Positions 41,301 through 54,235 of a stretch of 64,000 nucleotides of DNA are shown in pieces. Each line of letters begins with the position of its first letter. Positions within the stretch are counted from its first letter, which is position 1. The position numbers were made by a program, and so were the translations under genes. The DNA is taken from NCBI RefSeq assembly GCF_949628265.1, contig NC_088790.1, forward strand, positions 10,296,545-10,360,544. Direction: 5' to 3'. The stretch is from Cloeon dipterum (Eukaryota > Arthropoda > Insecta > Ephemeroptera > Baetidae). Below the pieces are notes generated by a model, which saw only the letters and a program-made list of their open reading frames with translations, was not told where the DNA came from and did not search any database.

Positions 41301-44300
41301 GTTTTTATAGAGTCTCCTTCTTTTCCTTTCATCGCAAATTTATGCGACTGGAGTGTGGCCAAAAGACGACTATCGCGCATGTGGCCAACAAAGTTTCGCA
41401 GCGTGGCGGGGAAAGGGAGAGAAGACGCGATGCGCGTTGTGTAATTGTGCTCTGCCACATGTCGCTGGAAAGGGGTGGCTTTTTTCCTTGGTTCCCACAC
41501 GTCATCGTTGACGCCAGCCAAAATTAAAACACCAGACGCATTTCACTTCTCTTCTTAATTAAGAGCACTACTCTCCCTGCCCGCGAGACAGAGAAACATA
41601 AAAGCCCGGTCATTATCTAATAAATGTAAGAGCTCCCTTCTTACTCGAGAGGCCTTTTAATTGCTTCTCATCTGGCTTCGTTTACCCTCAGCCCGTTGCA
41701 TCGCGGCGCTTCGATGGGAGGCAAGAGAACGCACCGGAAATTCCAGTTAGCGCCGAGGTGTTATCCCTAGTGGCGAGTTAAAATCGCAGATTGGTGCTAA
41801 TTAGTGCAAATTTTATCGCCCTTTTCCAGACAGGATGCAAACGCTTTGCCTGTATATTGTCTTTGATTTATCCGTAAAATCCTTTTGGGTATTAATTTAA
41901 TGTTATTTATAATTTTTCGAGTGAACTGTATAAGGATGTTTGCATGTTTTAATTTAAATCAAAATTTACTACCCAATTTTAATTACAAACAATGCTTTTT
42001 CCAGTTTTGAATAATATTTTGGTAGGATTGAGTAGCATAATAAATTGCTTTTGGCTTAAGAATAAATTTAGAATTAATATTTAAATCGTTCAATAGCAAT
42101 TTCCCATTAATTTCATTATGAAGAAGCAATTAACTGCTCTTGGGCCAAGGATTTTTTTAAATATATATTTTTTTTATTCTGTCTTTGCAAGTTTTATCAC
42201 GGATCAAGGATAAGCTACTGCGCATATGAAGGATTCGCTTGCGCCGATTGCATCAGTGAGCGAGAAAACGCGGAAGCTGTTGAGAAGTTGAGACGCACTT
42301 GCAGATAAAGCCACCTTCACGGCCAGACAAATCGAATTGGGTGTTCGTCCTCCGTCCGTCCGCGAGTGAGTGCGTGATTTGCATAGAGGATTCGGCGCCG
42401 CAGCTGCACGAAATGGGCACCGATGAGGTCACGCGGCAGCTATGCGCCGGGTCACCTCAAATTCGCGCAGCTTTCTTTCTTCCTTTCGCAGCCAGCACCA
42501 AACACATGTGTATGTTTTACACACTCGCACAAGGACATTGTAGAAAAGGAGGAAAAAACCAGCGGCGGGGAGAATTGAGACGGCAGACGCTCTTTTCATT
42601 TGGCGATTCGCCGCAGTGGCAAAAGACCGCAATCAGACTGAGGAGAGATGAATGAGAGAGGCCTGCTTTTTGTCTTTTGTATGCACTTTGTGAGATGAAC
42701 GAGCGAATTACACAAGGCTCGCTTTTCGCTGGCAAGAGAAATTCGAGAGATTGCATAGGACGTGATCGACCACCCACGTTCTTTCATTCATGAGCCTAAG
42801 CATTGTTTTTAGACATCATTAGAGCTGCTTAAATATTATTTCGTGCTGCAAATCGTCTACTGTTTAATTGACTACGTGCATTGGATAAAAAGGCAGAGAT
42901 GAAATTTTGTTACGGATTTTCTTGGTTTCATAACAAATTCTTTTCAGTTCGACGAAGAAATTCCTTCTAGTTCGATTGCTTCTTTAAGCTTAATTGTATT
43001 TGTCACACATTTCAATGCCACTCCAAATTGTATGTGTCATGCTTTAAACCAACTAAAATGACTGTAAACTATTTTTTAAACTGTAACTTATGTGATATCG
43101 AAATAAAAAAAATGTAGAGCTCACTGCCTTCAAAACAATTTTAACGCTTTACAACCAGAATTTTATTTCCAAGAAAGGTGTAAAAGAGAGAAACACTTTG
43201 ATTGCACAACCATCACCATCACAGATTTCTTTCCTTCTGAACTTAACGGCAGTATCTGTTCACTTTAAAATCAATTTATAGACACTTGATGATCAATATA
43301 ATCTAAACTGCTGATGATTAAATAATTTCTAGTTGTTTACCAGGAATATTCAAATAACGTTCCATTTACTCAAATCATCAACTTTTCAACGTATTTGGGT
43401 CCGTCGTTTAAACCGGCCAAAGTGGGAAACACACCTTCCTTTATCGCGAAACGACACCCAAAGCGAGCTTACTTATCAACCAGAAAGGCGCAGCCATAAT
43501 TTTTCCCGTAATTCCCTCGTAATTGAAACCGTGAATGGTTATCTCGAGAGAGAAAAATGAGGTTGCGACTGCATTTGGAGAGCTGCGAGCTCGATCCATC
43601 AAAATGAGAGGACGCCTTGTCGAGTGGATGACTCACGCGCGGGCTGCAACAAGGACTCGATTTACATGCGCGTATGTACAGGCAACGCGCGTGCAGCGTA
43701 CATGGGCATGTAGTGCAATTATTCTCATCCTGCCGGCGCAGCAGCAGAAAAAAATAAACGCGATAGAAATCCACTTTAGGAGTGACGTGCGTCTTCATTG
43801 CCGCACTTTTAATAAAAATCCCCCCGCCGTTTTTCCCGTTTTCTTTCAATAATTCACCGTCGAGCGGACGGCAAACGGGTAATGAGGGTATGTACCGAGA
43901 GCATGTACTCGGCAGCTGCCAGCCAGAGATTTTCGCTCCGTGCGCGCACGCTGCCGGCCCAAGGGGCGATTCAGGGGGTTTCCCTTCCGCTCGGCTGCAG
44001 GGTTAGTCACATATTGCGAATTTCGTCTGACGAGCCGAGGGGGAGGTTCGCCGAAATGCAACCGCCACCGCCGCCGCCGGGGAAAAGTCGAGTGACTAAG
44101 CGAAACTAATCCATTAGCGAATTCAAAAGAGTAATCTGATCTTCTTGGATATTTCTATTGCATAAAAAAACTAAAATGACAAGCGAACCCTATTTTCAAA
44201 GCAGGAGAGAGTGTTGGATTTTAAAATAATGTAGGACCGTATAATTATCAGGCTGCAGGGGCAAAGAATGAAGTAGTAAGAAAAACGTGAGCTAGACAAA

Positions 44301-45950
44301 GAGAAAGGTCAGTGAACAGATGGCATCATCATAGCAAGGGTAAAGAATTTTAAGCGGAATTGATACAAGGTTCAAATGAATAGGAGTTACGATAAACGAT
44401 AACAATTCACGTTTTAAGCTTGACCATTTAATGGAGATTAAAATTCCTCTCAACGAGAGCTATTCAAACTTGTATACCTTTTTGACGGGGAAACTTATGA
44501 AATAAAATCCGATTTCTAGAAGAGACATTTCAAAACCCCGAATTTTTAACGCTTCACCTGAACTTCAGTCTCTAAAAAAAGGATAGCGCATCGGCCTAAA
44601 GGTTTTTTAAGTTTTGGATTTGGAAACATAAATTCCTCTTAAACCATTATCGTGTTGTTATCTTTTTGGTTTTGCCTTTGTTAGCTTTGTTAATTATGCC
44701 AGAAATTAAATAGCAACTCCAGGGCCCCAGATGCCCATCTTTGCCTTCCTGAATATTGATGAAGTCACTGTTTACTAGCTGCTCTCTTCGCTGACCTCTC
44801 GTTTTATAACATGACGCCAGATTTCCCTTCCATCAACATCATCAGTCATTCTATTATATTCAATTTATTTCGGCAAATGATTTAGCTGCAGTCTCGATAA
44901 ATATACTTGGGCAGACTTGATAAATTTAAATCATTAAGTTTGTTCATGCTTATTTAATGTTCCAAGTTATTTTGCTCTTAACGTTGTCGCTAAAAAATTA
45001 AAAATATTTCGCACATGGTCACTCACTCACACGGCTCAAGTTTCAAGCTTTCTTAAACAAATTTCTCGCTTCGCAGGTTGCACACGGCTCAAATGATTTT
45101 TTTCTGCAGAACATGGGTCTCACGAAGCCGTCCAGGTGCTTGTGGCCGGCGAGAATTCTCCGAGAATCGGCTTGTCGCAGTTGCATAAGCTAGCATGTCT
45201 AGAAAATCATGCAAATCGTGCCGAATGCGAGCCAAATGGTCTTTCGCAACGCAGAAAGGAACATCGCGCACACACGTAACTTAGTTTATTTGGTCGGAGT
45301 GCGCAGCCGAACTTTCTCCTCTTTCTTTCCCAGCGAACAGATTTATTAGCTGGCTCGTTTGTTGTTCGCAAGGAAACAGATCTCAATTTTGAGAGGATTG
45401 CCAATCCTTTAGTGTAGGAGATTTGAAGTAGAGAATTTTAGGATTATGTATTGAACAAATCACAACTGATAAAATGATTCAGAAATTTTTATAAAAAAGG
45501 AGGGTCTTTGTGTTTAGTTAAGGGAGGGAAACAATGCAAGCCAAATTCAGTTCTGCATTTCTGGAGGTTAGAAGTATTATAATTTAAGTCTCTTCTTAAT
45601 TTTGTGTTTTAAACGATGAAACAAATTGAGCAACTATTCAGAAAAAGAATCAATTAAATACATTTTTTTTTAAATAAAATGATTCTGCCCCACAATAAAG
45701 AAAGAAATAAATAAAATCAAACGACAAAATATGAAAATTCTTCTCGTTGTTCCCTTTCAACAACTTATTTATGTAGCTCAGTCAGACCGTCTGTTTATAT
45801 TCAGTGTGATAAAAAAAACTCAACTTTAATCGGAATTGAAAACTTCCTCCATAAAACCACGACGCTTTCCTGTCTCCTGTTTGAATGCGTTTCCAGAAAC
45901 TCGATTGAAATCATCCGACCACATACGAAACACGAAATTGTAACGAGCAC
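35302..45950. other. Long stretch without a supported gene, AT-rich with several GC-rich islands
   Basis: I find no open frame with a recognisable domain and no exon set that splices convincingly. The texture is a mosaic: AT-rich DNA with islands of higher GC and CpG at about 35,830-36,470, 36,780-37,150, 38,280-38,960, 39,560-39,830, 41,340-41,800, 42,220-42,780, 43,560-44,110 and 45,080-45,400. Such islands in gene-poor insect DNA are often regulatory elements, untranslated exons or noncoding RNA exons. Short CT/CA runs occur (for example 37,110-37,130 and 38,645-38,660). A 62-codon frame at 39,349-39,537 has balanced composition but no flanking splice pair I trust. Confidence 0.4.
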
Positions 45951-47093
45951 TTTGCAAAACAGAAGCAGCGGCCGCGAAAGCTGCGCAGCGAGCAAACACA
46001 GTGCATCGCCAGTCAATTTCCTTTGGATGACTCAGAGGCGAAGCCAACGCCCTTCAGATGGCCGGCCTTTTTCCCGCCTGACCCGTTTCCCCCTGGGAAA
46101 CACGGTCTGCCGCCCTCAGCCCCCGGTGGAGGGCAGGAAAAGGGGTGGACACGGGGTTGACGGCCCGTTTCGGCCGCCCAGGGACAGCTGCCGTGCAGCA
46201 GGTGGCCGCAGTTCTCGCACAACGATTCTAGGTCAACGACTCCGCGACCGGCTTCGGCAACACCTGATGTTGTGTAAAAATTGCCGACCGAATGCTGCGC
46301 TTCGGCACCGAAAATGATTAAATTCGACGAAATTGAGTCTGACTGCAAAATAAGTAAATGCAGACAAAATGTTGATTTATGTACAATTTTTTCTTCATTT
46401 TTTAAAATTCATTGTCAGTTATAATTACATATAAACTGAGTTTTTGCTAACTGTCATGTTTTGCACTGAAGACTATATTTTAGTATTTATAGTAGCATTG
46501 AAAAAGCGTTAACACAAAATGAATAATATTAAATTTCAAAAAAGCAATATGATATAGGGGATGCTGCGAAGTGAGGCTCTCACAAGGGGTTGCATAGGGT
46601 GGCGAAGCGGGAAACCCCCTCAGCAACACGCTTTTGGCACGCGGAAATTCCGATTAGATACAAAATTATGAAATAAATAGATGCTATAATTTGGTCTTCG
46701 CACTCGGCGTTACGTGTTTGACTAAGGAATCGGCCGTTTTTCGGCGTCAGGGTGTGTCCTAGCGACGGACGCACTCCGCATTTGCCGCGATTCGGCCGAT
46801 TGACCGCGGTTTGCAGGGTGTCGGGAAGGGAGCGGGCTTTCGGCCCGACGATACTCACTGCAGTTGGCTGGTGGCGAGGGTGTTGTTGAGTCAGGAAGGC
46901 GTCGGCAAGCCGAAAGAAACGTTTGCGGGTTATTTGGCGGGCGGGTAGAGCGCTTGCTTGCTGGCAGAGCAGTGGTTGTCCAAGTCTCGCCGAGTCCAGA
47001 CGTGTTTCCCCTCCCCCCGCGCCGCCCCACCCAGACCCAGACGGCTGGCTCGCTTGCCGCAGGTAGTTTGCGCCGCAGCCTGCAGGGAGCACG
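45950..47093 (+). promoter_or_regulatory. CpG-rich islands with a possible 5' untranslated exon
   Basis: Two GC-rich blocks (about 45,955-46,320 and 46,560-47,090) are separated by AT-rich DNA. The second ends in a good donor (CACG|GTGAGT at about 47,093) with no partner inside the block. This looks like a promoter plus noncoding first exon for a + strand gene to the right, possibly the one with coding pieces at 53,365, 54,273 and 61,190. Open frames up to 170 codons on the - strand are Arg/Pro-rich by composition and not convincing. Confidence 0.35.
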
Positions 47094-49119
47094 GTGAGTC
47101 ACAATTTAACGAATTAGAAATAATAAATTAATGGAATTAATGTGTGATAAAATTCATTACCTATTATACAATTAGAATTATACTGATTTCCTTGCTCTTT
47201 AACAAAAGGGCAGGGAAATTTTTGATAAATTTTTCCCTATTTAAAAAACCCTTTGGTGAAAATATAATACAAAAATTAATTCCATGCACTACTTTTAGCA
47301 ATAAAATACTAGTATATTTGAGCAAATAAATGAGGTATGTTTTCGGATTTAAATTGAAATTTTAGCACTCTTAATTAGTGAAATAACAGCAAAGATGGGG
47401 TTTTGCTACAAATTTAACACGTCTCTCTTGACATTTAGAAAATGAATAAGGTGCAAAATCAACCAAAGCCACATTTTAAAATTAAATTTTAAGATCAATA
47501 AAAAACATGAAGGGAACCATTTAAAATTAAAAATAAAATCAACTGCTAAAAGAACCCCAAATTTTGGAACAAAAATCAGGCTCAGCACAATATTTTTTCG
47601 ACAAGGACAATAATACTAGGTGTTTCATGTTTCTTGAATAACTTCTAGTGAAAAATTCATTACAGTTTTATTGAATTTAAAAAACCGTCCAAAGAAGGGA
47701 CACACATTTGCCAAATATCGCTATGAATAAAAATGTTTTCGAATGACTGGCTGTAACAAGAGAATTAATATCAATTCGACGTAAATGGGGAACGAGCATT
47801 TGTCATGAGATAAATTCTTTTCATTTAAACACATTTTTACGTTGGAGTTAATTGCTCACTCTAGCTCCAGCACAACACATTCCGAGACGATGAATACATA
47901 AAACGAACAAAAATATCGTAGCAGTAATTATGACGAAAATTGTAGCATAAAAGCGACGTTTCATGCGATGAGTTGCCCTCCGGGTGAAAGCAATGTGAGT
48001 GTGGGCCATCAGTCAGATATTAAGAAAGCCCACATGCACATCACAGAACCCGAAAAGCTATTGTCCCAACGATAACAATTCCTGAAATGCTACCATAATT
48101 CAAATTAATTTAATGAGGATTATCTTATTGACAAATCTTCTCTTGAAGAGGAGGCTGATAGAGGCCAAATTTAAGGGAAATCAGGTTAATTTCATATCGT
48201 AAAGAAAAATAAAATGTATAGATTAATATTAGATTAAGAGTAAAAGCTCTTTCCTTTACCACGCGACAGCGCAAAAAGCGAAGAAGGTGGTCAGTTCCGT
48301 TGAGCCGCTTAGCGCTGACAAAGGACGTGTTTATCAGACTAATCACTCTTTCTCTGAGAACCCTCACTGCAGACTGAGAACCAAAAAGGACGCCTGCTCA
48401 CGCACTTGCAAATACCTGTTGCTCAAGTGGAAGGGCAGTTTTGCTGACTTTGCATAATATTACTTTGTATCAGCGAAAGAAAAGAGCGAGAAAAAATATT
48501 CTGGCGCGTCGACGAGAGAGGAAGTAACGCGACTTCAGTTTAAATAAATAATACTAATACCAACTAATACTTTTTAAATTTTTGTACAAACGACTACACA
48601 AATATGAGACAAGCTAGTAATTATTTTTTATTTGCAACATTGAATTGGTGTTGAATTAAAACACTCTTTTGTTGGAATTTTTATTTCATGCTAAATGAAA
48701 AATTCGAACATTTGGTATTACTTTTTTAGAATTTTCTTGTATTTATTCAAGTTGGAGTTGGAATAGATGACGAATCATATAACCACTTTTCTGAGAGCTA
48801 AATTTTGACACCTCTGCAAGTTCTTGCAATATAACGTTGCATTTCCGGTTGCTGACTTATTATGCTGAAACTTGACCTTTTGAGTGTCTTATTTCTATAT
48901 CTAAATGGTAAAAGCTTCTCATAATCTATAAAGAACAATTTCTCGAGTAATAATAATAATGAATAAAAATTTCAAATATTACTCTTCCAATCCCGGATGA
49001 ATCAATCAATATTTGTGTAAAAATGGACTTCAGGTTTGAGTTCCTGATGACTAAAAACACACGAATCGACTAAAAAAACGCCACCAATCGTCTATTTAAA
49101 TTCGCCCAAATTCCATTCC

Positions 49120-49138
49120 TATATATATATATATATAT
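49120..49138. repeat. (TA)n microsatellite
   Basis: About nine uninterrupted TA units in AT-rich DNA, followed by further TATA-rich sequence to about 49,155. Confidence 0.8.
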
Positions 49139-49164
49139 CTATTATGTATATAATAACTACGAGT

Positions 49165-49199
49165 AACCAAGTTGCAAACAGGGAACCAAGTTGCAAACA
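49165..49199. repeat. Short tandem duplication of a 16-bp unit
   Basis: AACCAAGTTGCAAACA occurs at 49,165-49,180 and again at 49,184-49,199, separated by GGG (period 19). It sits next to the TA microsatellite, consistent with replication slippage. Confidence 0.8.
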
Positions 49200-49256
49200 A
49201 ATGTTACCGAAATCTGGTCAAATTTACTAAATATCGCGGTTCTCCATCACACTCTT

Positions 49257-49272
49257 GGGGGGGGGGGGGGGG
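49257..49272 (+). repeat. Run of 16 guanines
   Basis: An uninterrupted G homopolymer follows CACTCTT and precedes TAATTTTC in AT-rich DNA. Such a run can form a G-quadruplex, but its exact length is also a common assembly uncertainty. Confidence 0.85.
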
Positions 49273-49452
49273 TAATTTTCACGTTTTCCAAATTCAATAT
49301 CTCTATTATGACAATAAGCTTATCACTATTCGTATTTGTCATTCTCTTTATTAAATGAGATACATTTTGGCTACATCAAATTTGAAAAATGTTATTCCTT
49401 TCATATGTGGGATTTTTTAATATTTAACTCAAATTTTCAGAATTCAGAACCT

Positions 49453-49465
49453 TGACCTTTGACCT
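49453..49465 (-). promoter_or_regulatory. Perfect DR1 nuclear-receptor half-site pair
   Basis: On the - strand the bases read AGGTCA-A-AGGTCA, two exact half sites one base apart, the binding form preferred by HNF4 and RXR/USP dimers, followed by AGG. Functional use is inferred. It could instead be part of an unrecognised dispersed repeat. Confidence 0.3.
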
Positions 49466-52400
49466 ACTAACAAAGGCCATCGTGATAAAGTTGTTGAAAG
49501 TTATCAATAGAACATGTTGGACACAAATTATTTCAATATACATCTCGACAAACACAATTAGTTAACAAGTCTCCTGAATAAAATGAAACGGCCTTTATTC
49601 TCTCGGCGAAGTGTTGCACACTATAAGCTCCTGTAAAGTAGGTAATTCTTGGTATTTCATCATGAAATTTTCAGGTCTGACTAACAAGGTAAGGTCTACT
49701 AGGGCTACACCTCCACAAAATTTCATCAAAATCTAAAGACCACCTTTCAAAACAGTGTCAACCTGTCTACCTTTTAGTTCCTGCCTAATTCATTTGATTT
49801 TATGAAATAAATATAATAGAACCTGATATTTTTAGCAGTGAATTTTCTGCATTGCAAAAAGGCTTGGACCAACAAGGCTTAACTTTGGTCCATAAATAAA
49901 TAATGAAGCTCTCATATTAATCTGTCAAAGGACAAAACCTACACGATCAATGGTAGAGTGAGAAGACCATGTGAAAGCGGGATTGAGGACGAATATAAAA
50001 CCGATGTATTATGTTATGCTAGCTCATGCACGACACGGACAATAATCAAACTGTACATATAAACGTCTAAACGAAAGACGACCCCGTTGGGGGAGTCTGC
50101 TGTGCAGCCGTCTCTTGTCACTGCGCAGCCACAACCCTTTTTTCTACCCGTCGCATTTATTTATTCTTCGCTATCTCGGAGTGCATATAAAAGGGAAAAG
50201 TCATTATCCTCCTCGTCTAAGCATAAACGCAATCAAGATGGCAGTAAAATTTTTATTATTTCTAAATGGATGATGCAGCGGAGGGCAATGGGCGTATAAG
50301 TGATTATAGGAATGAGCACAAAATCGAGTTGCGTGCATGTTGGCATTACACATTTTAATTTATGCTCGGCAGGATGTCAAACATAAGTCCACAAGGGAAT
50401 GAAATCTTGAATATTTTCTGTCCAGGAACATTTCATATCACTTTATTTTTACGATTTTGTTGAGGTCTGGCCTCTGAATAGATATATCAACGTTTCCATA
50501 TTGAAGAAAATATTTTTATTAAATTGCATTATAAATCTGTAGCCAATTCCGAAGAAATGATGTAATTTTGTTCCACTCATTGACCACTCACGATTGTGGA
50601 GCAAGGTTTCCCAAACAATATTTCTACTCTGATATTTGTTCAACGCAGATTGAAATGAGGGGCGGAATTCTGGGTAAAGACTACGATGAGTAAAAATAAG
50701 AAACTCTTATGCAAGCTGTACGCGTAAAGCAAGTGAACGCGTTTTAAAAGCGCAGCGAGAGAGAAAAAAGGTACAAATGTGATTACACTGGCGTTTCTTG
50801 TTTTGTCAAGTAGCGCGCTCCGCGAATGCGAGAAAATGCTGTCGAGCAGTGCAGTGCACATTGTGATTATTATGAACTTTATCGCTACTGCAGTTGCTAT
50901 GGAACGGCGGTTGCGACAAAAATTGTTGCACACACTCTCGAACAGTCGTTGTCCATAGAATATTTCAAACAAGTTCGTGTCTGGAAAATTATAAAACCTC
51001 TCGCGTGCGATTTTCTTGTCAATTGATCTCTGCGGATGATGCTGATCGACGTGTGCGTTTCTCGTTTTGATCAGCAAAGATCGTATAATATGCCATTGTT
51101 CCGAGGAAAGCTGAGAAGCTGCTGCTATACTGGGGTCGACAGACTCATGACTCCATGTCAATAACACATAAGCGGTGAACTTTCTCGCAACGCGTACACT
51201 GAGAAAGTTATTGAGCGCCGGATATCGGATCCTCATATGACAAATTTATCTTTAACATTAAAAGATGATGTAGCCTCTTCCACCTTTTAACTTTAACTAC
51301 CATGCACTTAGAAAGCAATAAAATTTTTTATATTAAAAACGGAGAGTTACTAAAATTTGCATCCATTGCCCCAAACTTCAAATTTTCAAAAATAACATCG
51401 TTTTTTGTATGTTTTAAAAGGTTGATTTTAAGGAATTCAATCAAAGCGATAGTATGTCTTATTACTTCTAATATTCAAAGGAAAACTGAAAGAAATATAG
51501 AGGAAAGGAAAGAAGGAAATTGAATATTCGACACTACTTTAAGTGCATGACAGAAATATTTATTTAAAGTTAGACATCTTGGGAACTTTTCCAATACAAA
51601 TTTTAAAATTTTTTCACAAAAATCAGTTCTAAAAACCACGGCAATATTTTTTTTTAATCCAGAAGTATTCTTATTGAACCGAAAATATTAATGAATTTAA
51701 ATTGTTGTTTGTTTATTGTTTATGACTCATAACATTTCGTTGAATTAAAGACAACAATTAAATTATATAAACAAAGGCAAAAAATGACAAGCATAGGATC
51801 TGCATAAACGCGCGAAACAAAAAGTTGATTTGACGTTGTCACGTGACGTTGAATAGCTAATAATTAAAATCACATTTACAAACACTTTAAAATTGCTTTT
51901 AAATTGTGTAATTGAAGACAATTTTCACAGAATTTAACATAACTATAGTGAGACGAAGTTACCTTTTGCTATGATGCAAAGGGTGCTGAGAACAGCGTTG
52001 TATTACTCTATCGAAAAATTTTGAAAATTGAAAGTAAATCAGGTTGAATTTGATATTTTATAGTATCTCCTTAATATGATATGGATTGACAACTGTCTGC
52101 TGTTTTTTAACGGAAATTAAGTACATACATATTTGCTCGTGACAGCAATGCAGATAGATATATTGCAAAAACAACCCAATTAAGGCTAATTGTAAGCTCA
52201 ACAACCAAGTTAATCAGATATTCATTTTTTTCTCGGTCGAATAATTGATTTAAATGATTTAATCAATCCCGCCATAAAAAGTGAACTAATATTTACTTTC
52301 AAGAAAGTATAATTTTAAGTAAATTATATGTTTGAGTTGATGAAAGCATATTTAGGTCGACTCGTAGCTATGATCATAGTGATCATCTTTGGTATCGTAA

Positions 52401-52959
52401 CTGCAATTTTTGTTAATGGCAAAAAATATTTTGCCGGCGTATCATGATTCTAGAATGTTTGGCGTATAATCCTTGTCATATAGTTCGATCATTTGAGTAC
52501 ATACATTTAAGTAGTAAAAAGGATAGTTATGATATTTAAAAAAGGAATTCTCCATTTTCCGTCATAATATGAATGGTCGGATTGAATTTGAAAATATTTG
52601 GAAACAATAATTAAATCTGGAAAACTATCCATTTTTCAATCAAGTATCGCTAGACTTAATCCAACCTAATCGAATTTTATGGAAAAGCTCAAACGATGTT
52701 ATTATTTTAGCAGCTTAAAAACGTTATGTAATATTATGGAGCATAGCTTTAAAAGAATATTGAAATTTAAAACCGAATCTAAAGAATATAATTTTATTCT
52801 TGAAAAAAGTTGAATGTTGACTAATGAAGATCAGAACAACAATGATAGCAAATAATGTCATACTTTTCCTTTTACTTAAGAAAAACATGAGGATCGAGGA
52901 TTATTTCGAAATAACACCAACAGATAAGGATGACAAATTGAAGAGGGTTAGTGTGTGCG

Positions 52960-54235
52960 GTGCAGCAGACAAATTGGCGCCACCCGCGCCGACAAAAGAA
53001 ACTAGTTTCAAAGGGGGCCGCACTGCAGCGCTGCAGACGTTGACTCTAGTCTATCGTTGGAGAGACGGCGATCGCGATCTCTCCGCGGGCAGCAGGCTCG
53101 AAATCGTGCACGAAAGTGTTGTTTGACGGGCCTTTCGGAGCCAGCGGGGCTTCGAAGTGGGCGCCGAAGGACGTGTGGCGGCGCCGGCGAGACGTTCGGG
53201 GCCGGGGCACGCGGCGAGGAGCGGCAGGTGCGCGGAGAAAGGTCGTTGAAGGAGCAGCTGCTGCTCCACAATAGACAGATGGCCCGAGGGGCGGGTTCTT
53301 AGCCCCAACAATCTCTCACCCTCGAGAAGGAGATCTGCTCGTCGCAGACGCAGCAGCGCCGACCATGCAACCCTCGACCATGTAAGTGCACGCCGAAAAA
53401 TGGGCCGTGTGTCCAAGATTGGCCGAATGGACGGGGGCCTTCGCTGGGGGTTTGCCGGGGGTGGATCGGGTGTAATGGACTTCATGCCAACCTCGGCCGC
53501 GGGGTGGACTGCAGTCAAAAGGCTCTTTGGGCCCTTTCGTTAGCCCATAAATGAGTTTTGTGTCCTTTTCGGGCCTCTGGGGGTGCTTGGCTCTAGTGGC
53601 GGCCCCGCTGCCGTCGGCCGTCGCGGGGGGTTGCTCGGCTTTTTCCCCTTTTCGGGGTCCGAGCATGGAGAGTTTCTGGGTTTGTTTTGCTCTCGGCTTG
53701 GTTGCGTCTAGCCGAAATTTCACGGCCGCGTAAGTTTGTAGGCCGTGCCGAGAGATTATCGAGCGCGAGTCCCTTTCTGATTTCCGAGCAGTGCTCTTTC
53801 GTTTATGTATGCAATTTTGTAATGGTTTTTATTTTATTGTCCGTTTCGACAGAATCAGTAAAAATAATTGAAACGACTAAGGCCGCCGGGGTGGAAAACC
53901 GGGATCGATTATTTCATTCCGGCGGCACTTGTCCAATTTCCTCGCCGCCCAAATCGGTCGCAGCAGAGCAATAATTAATTGTCACCGCGAGCCGTCTGAC
54001 CAAATCTGGCTGAAAAATGGCGGCAGCTGTTGTTGTTTTCCTGTGCCGCGGCGGTGGGAGGCCCTTTAAACGCAGTCCAAGAAGCGCTTTTGTGTCCGTC
54101 CGCGCCGCTTTAGAAAGTGTGCACGCACTCGAGCGCCGAGCCACACTTTATTTCTCGCTGCTTGTCGCGTGTGCTGTGCGTGTCGATTGCGGTGACGACG
54201 ACGAAATGGCCCCGTTGACCCTTTAAGGAGAAGAA
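52960..54235 (+). promoter_or_regulatory. CpG-rich promoter islands around the first coding piece of the large + strand gene
   Basis: Dense CpG sequence runs from about 52,975 to 53,770 and again from 53,880 to 54,230. The short coding piece at 53,365-53,381 with a strong GTAAGT donor lies in the first island. Open frames on both strands here are composition-driven. A GCGATCGC palindrome flanked by 7-bp arms lies near 53,060-53,090. Most likely a promoter with an alternative first exon. Confidence 0.45.

Larger units (their letters stand above)
47094..52960. other. AT-rich stretch without a supported gene; simple repeats
   Basis: Mostly very AT-rich. Contents seen: a (TA)n run at 49,120-49,138, a 16-bp direct repeat at 49,165-49,199, a run of 16 G at 49,257-49,272 and a perfect DR1-type nuclear receptor half-site pair at 49,453-49,465. 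A GC-balanced patch at 50,640-51,236 carries a 198-codon - strand frame of unknown meaning. If the 47,093 donor belongs to the gene on the right, this is intron. Confidence 0.4.

Noticed and set aside
46580..47102. - strand frames of 126 and 170 codons
   Set aside because: They overlap each other in different frames within a GC-rich island and show no motif; the donor on the + strand supports an untranslated exon there.
53051..53723. - strand frames of 135-155 codons
   Set aside because: Opposite strand of the CpG-rich promoter block; low-complexity Arg/Ser/Pro content and no motif.
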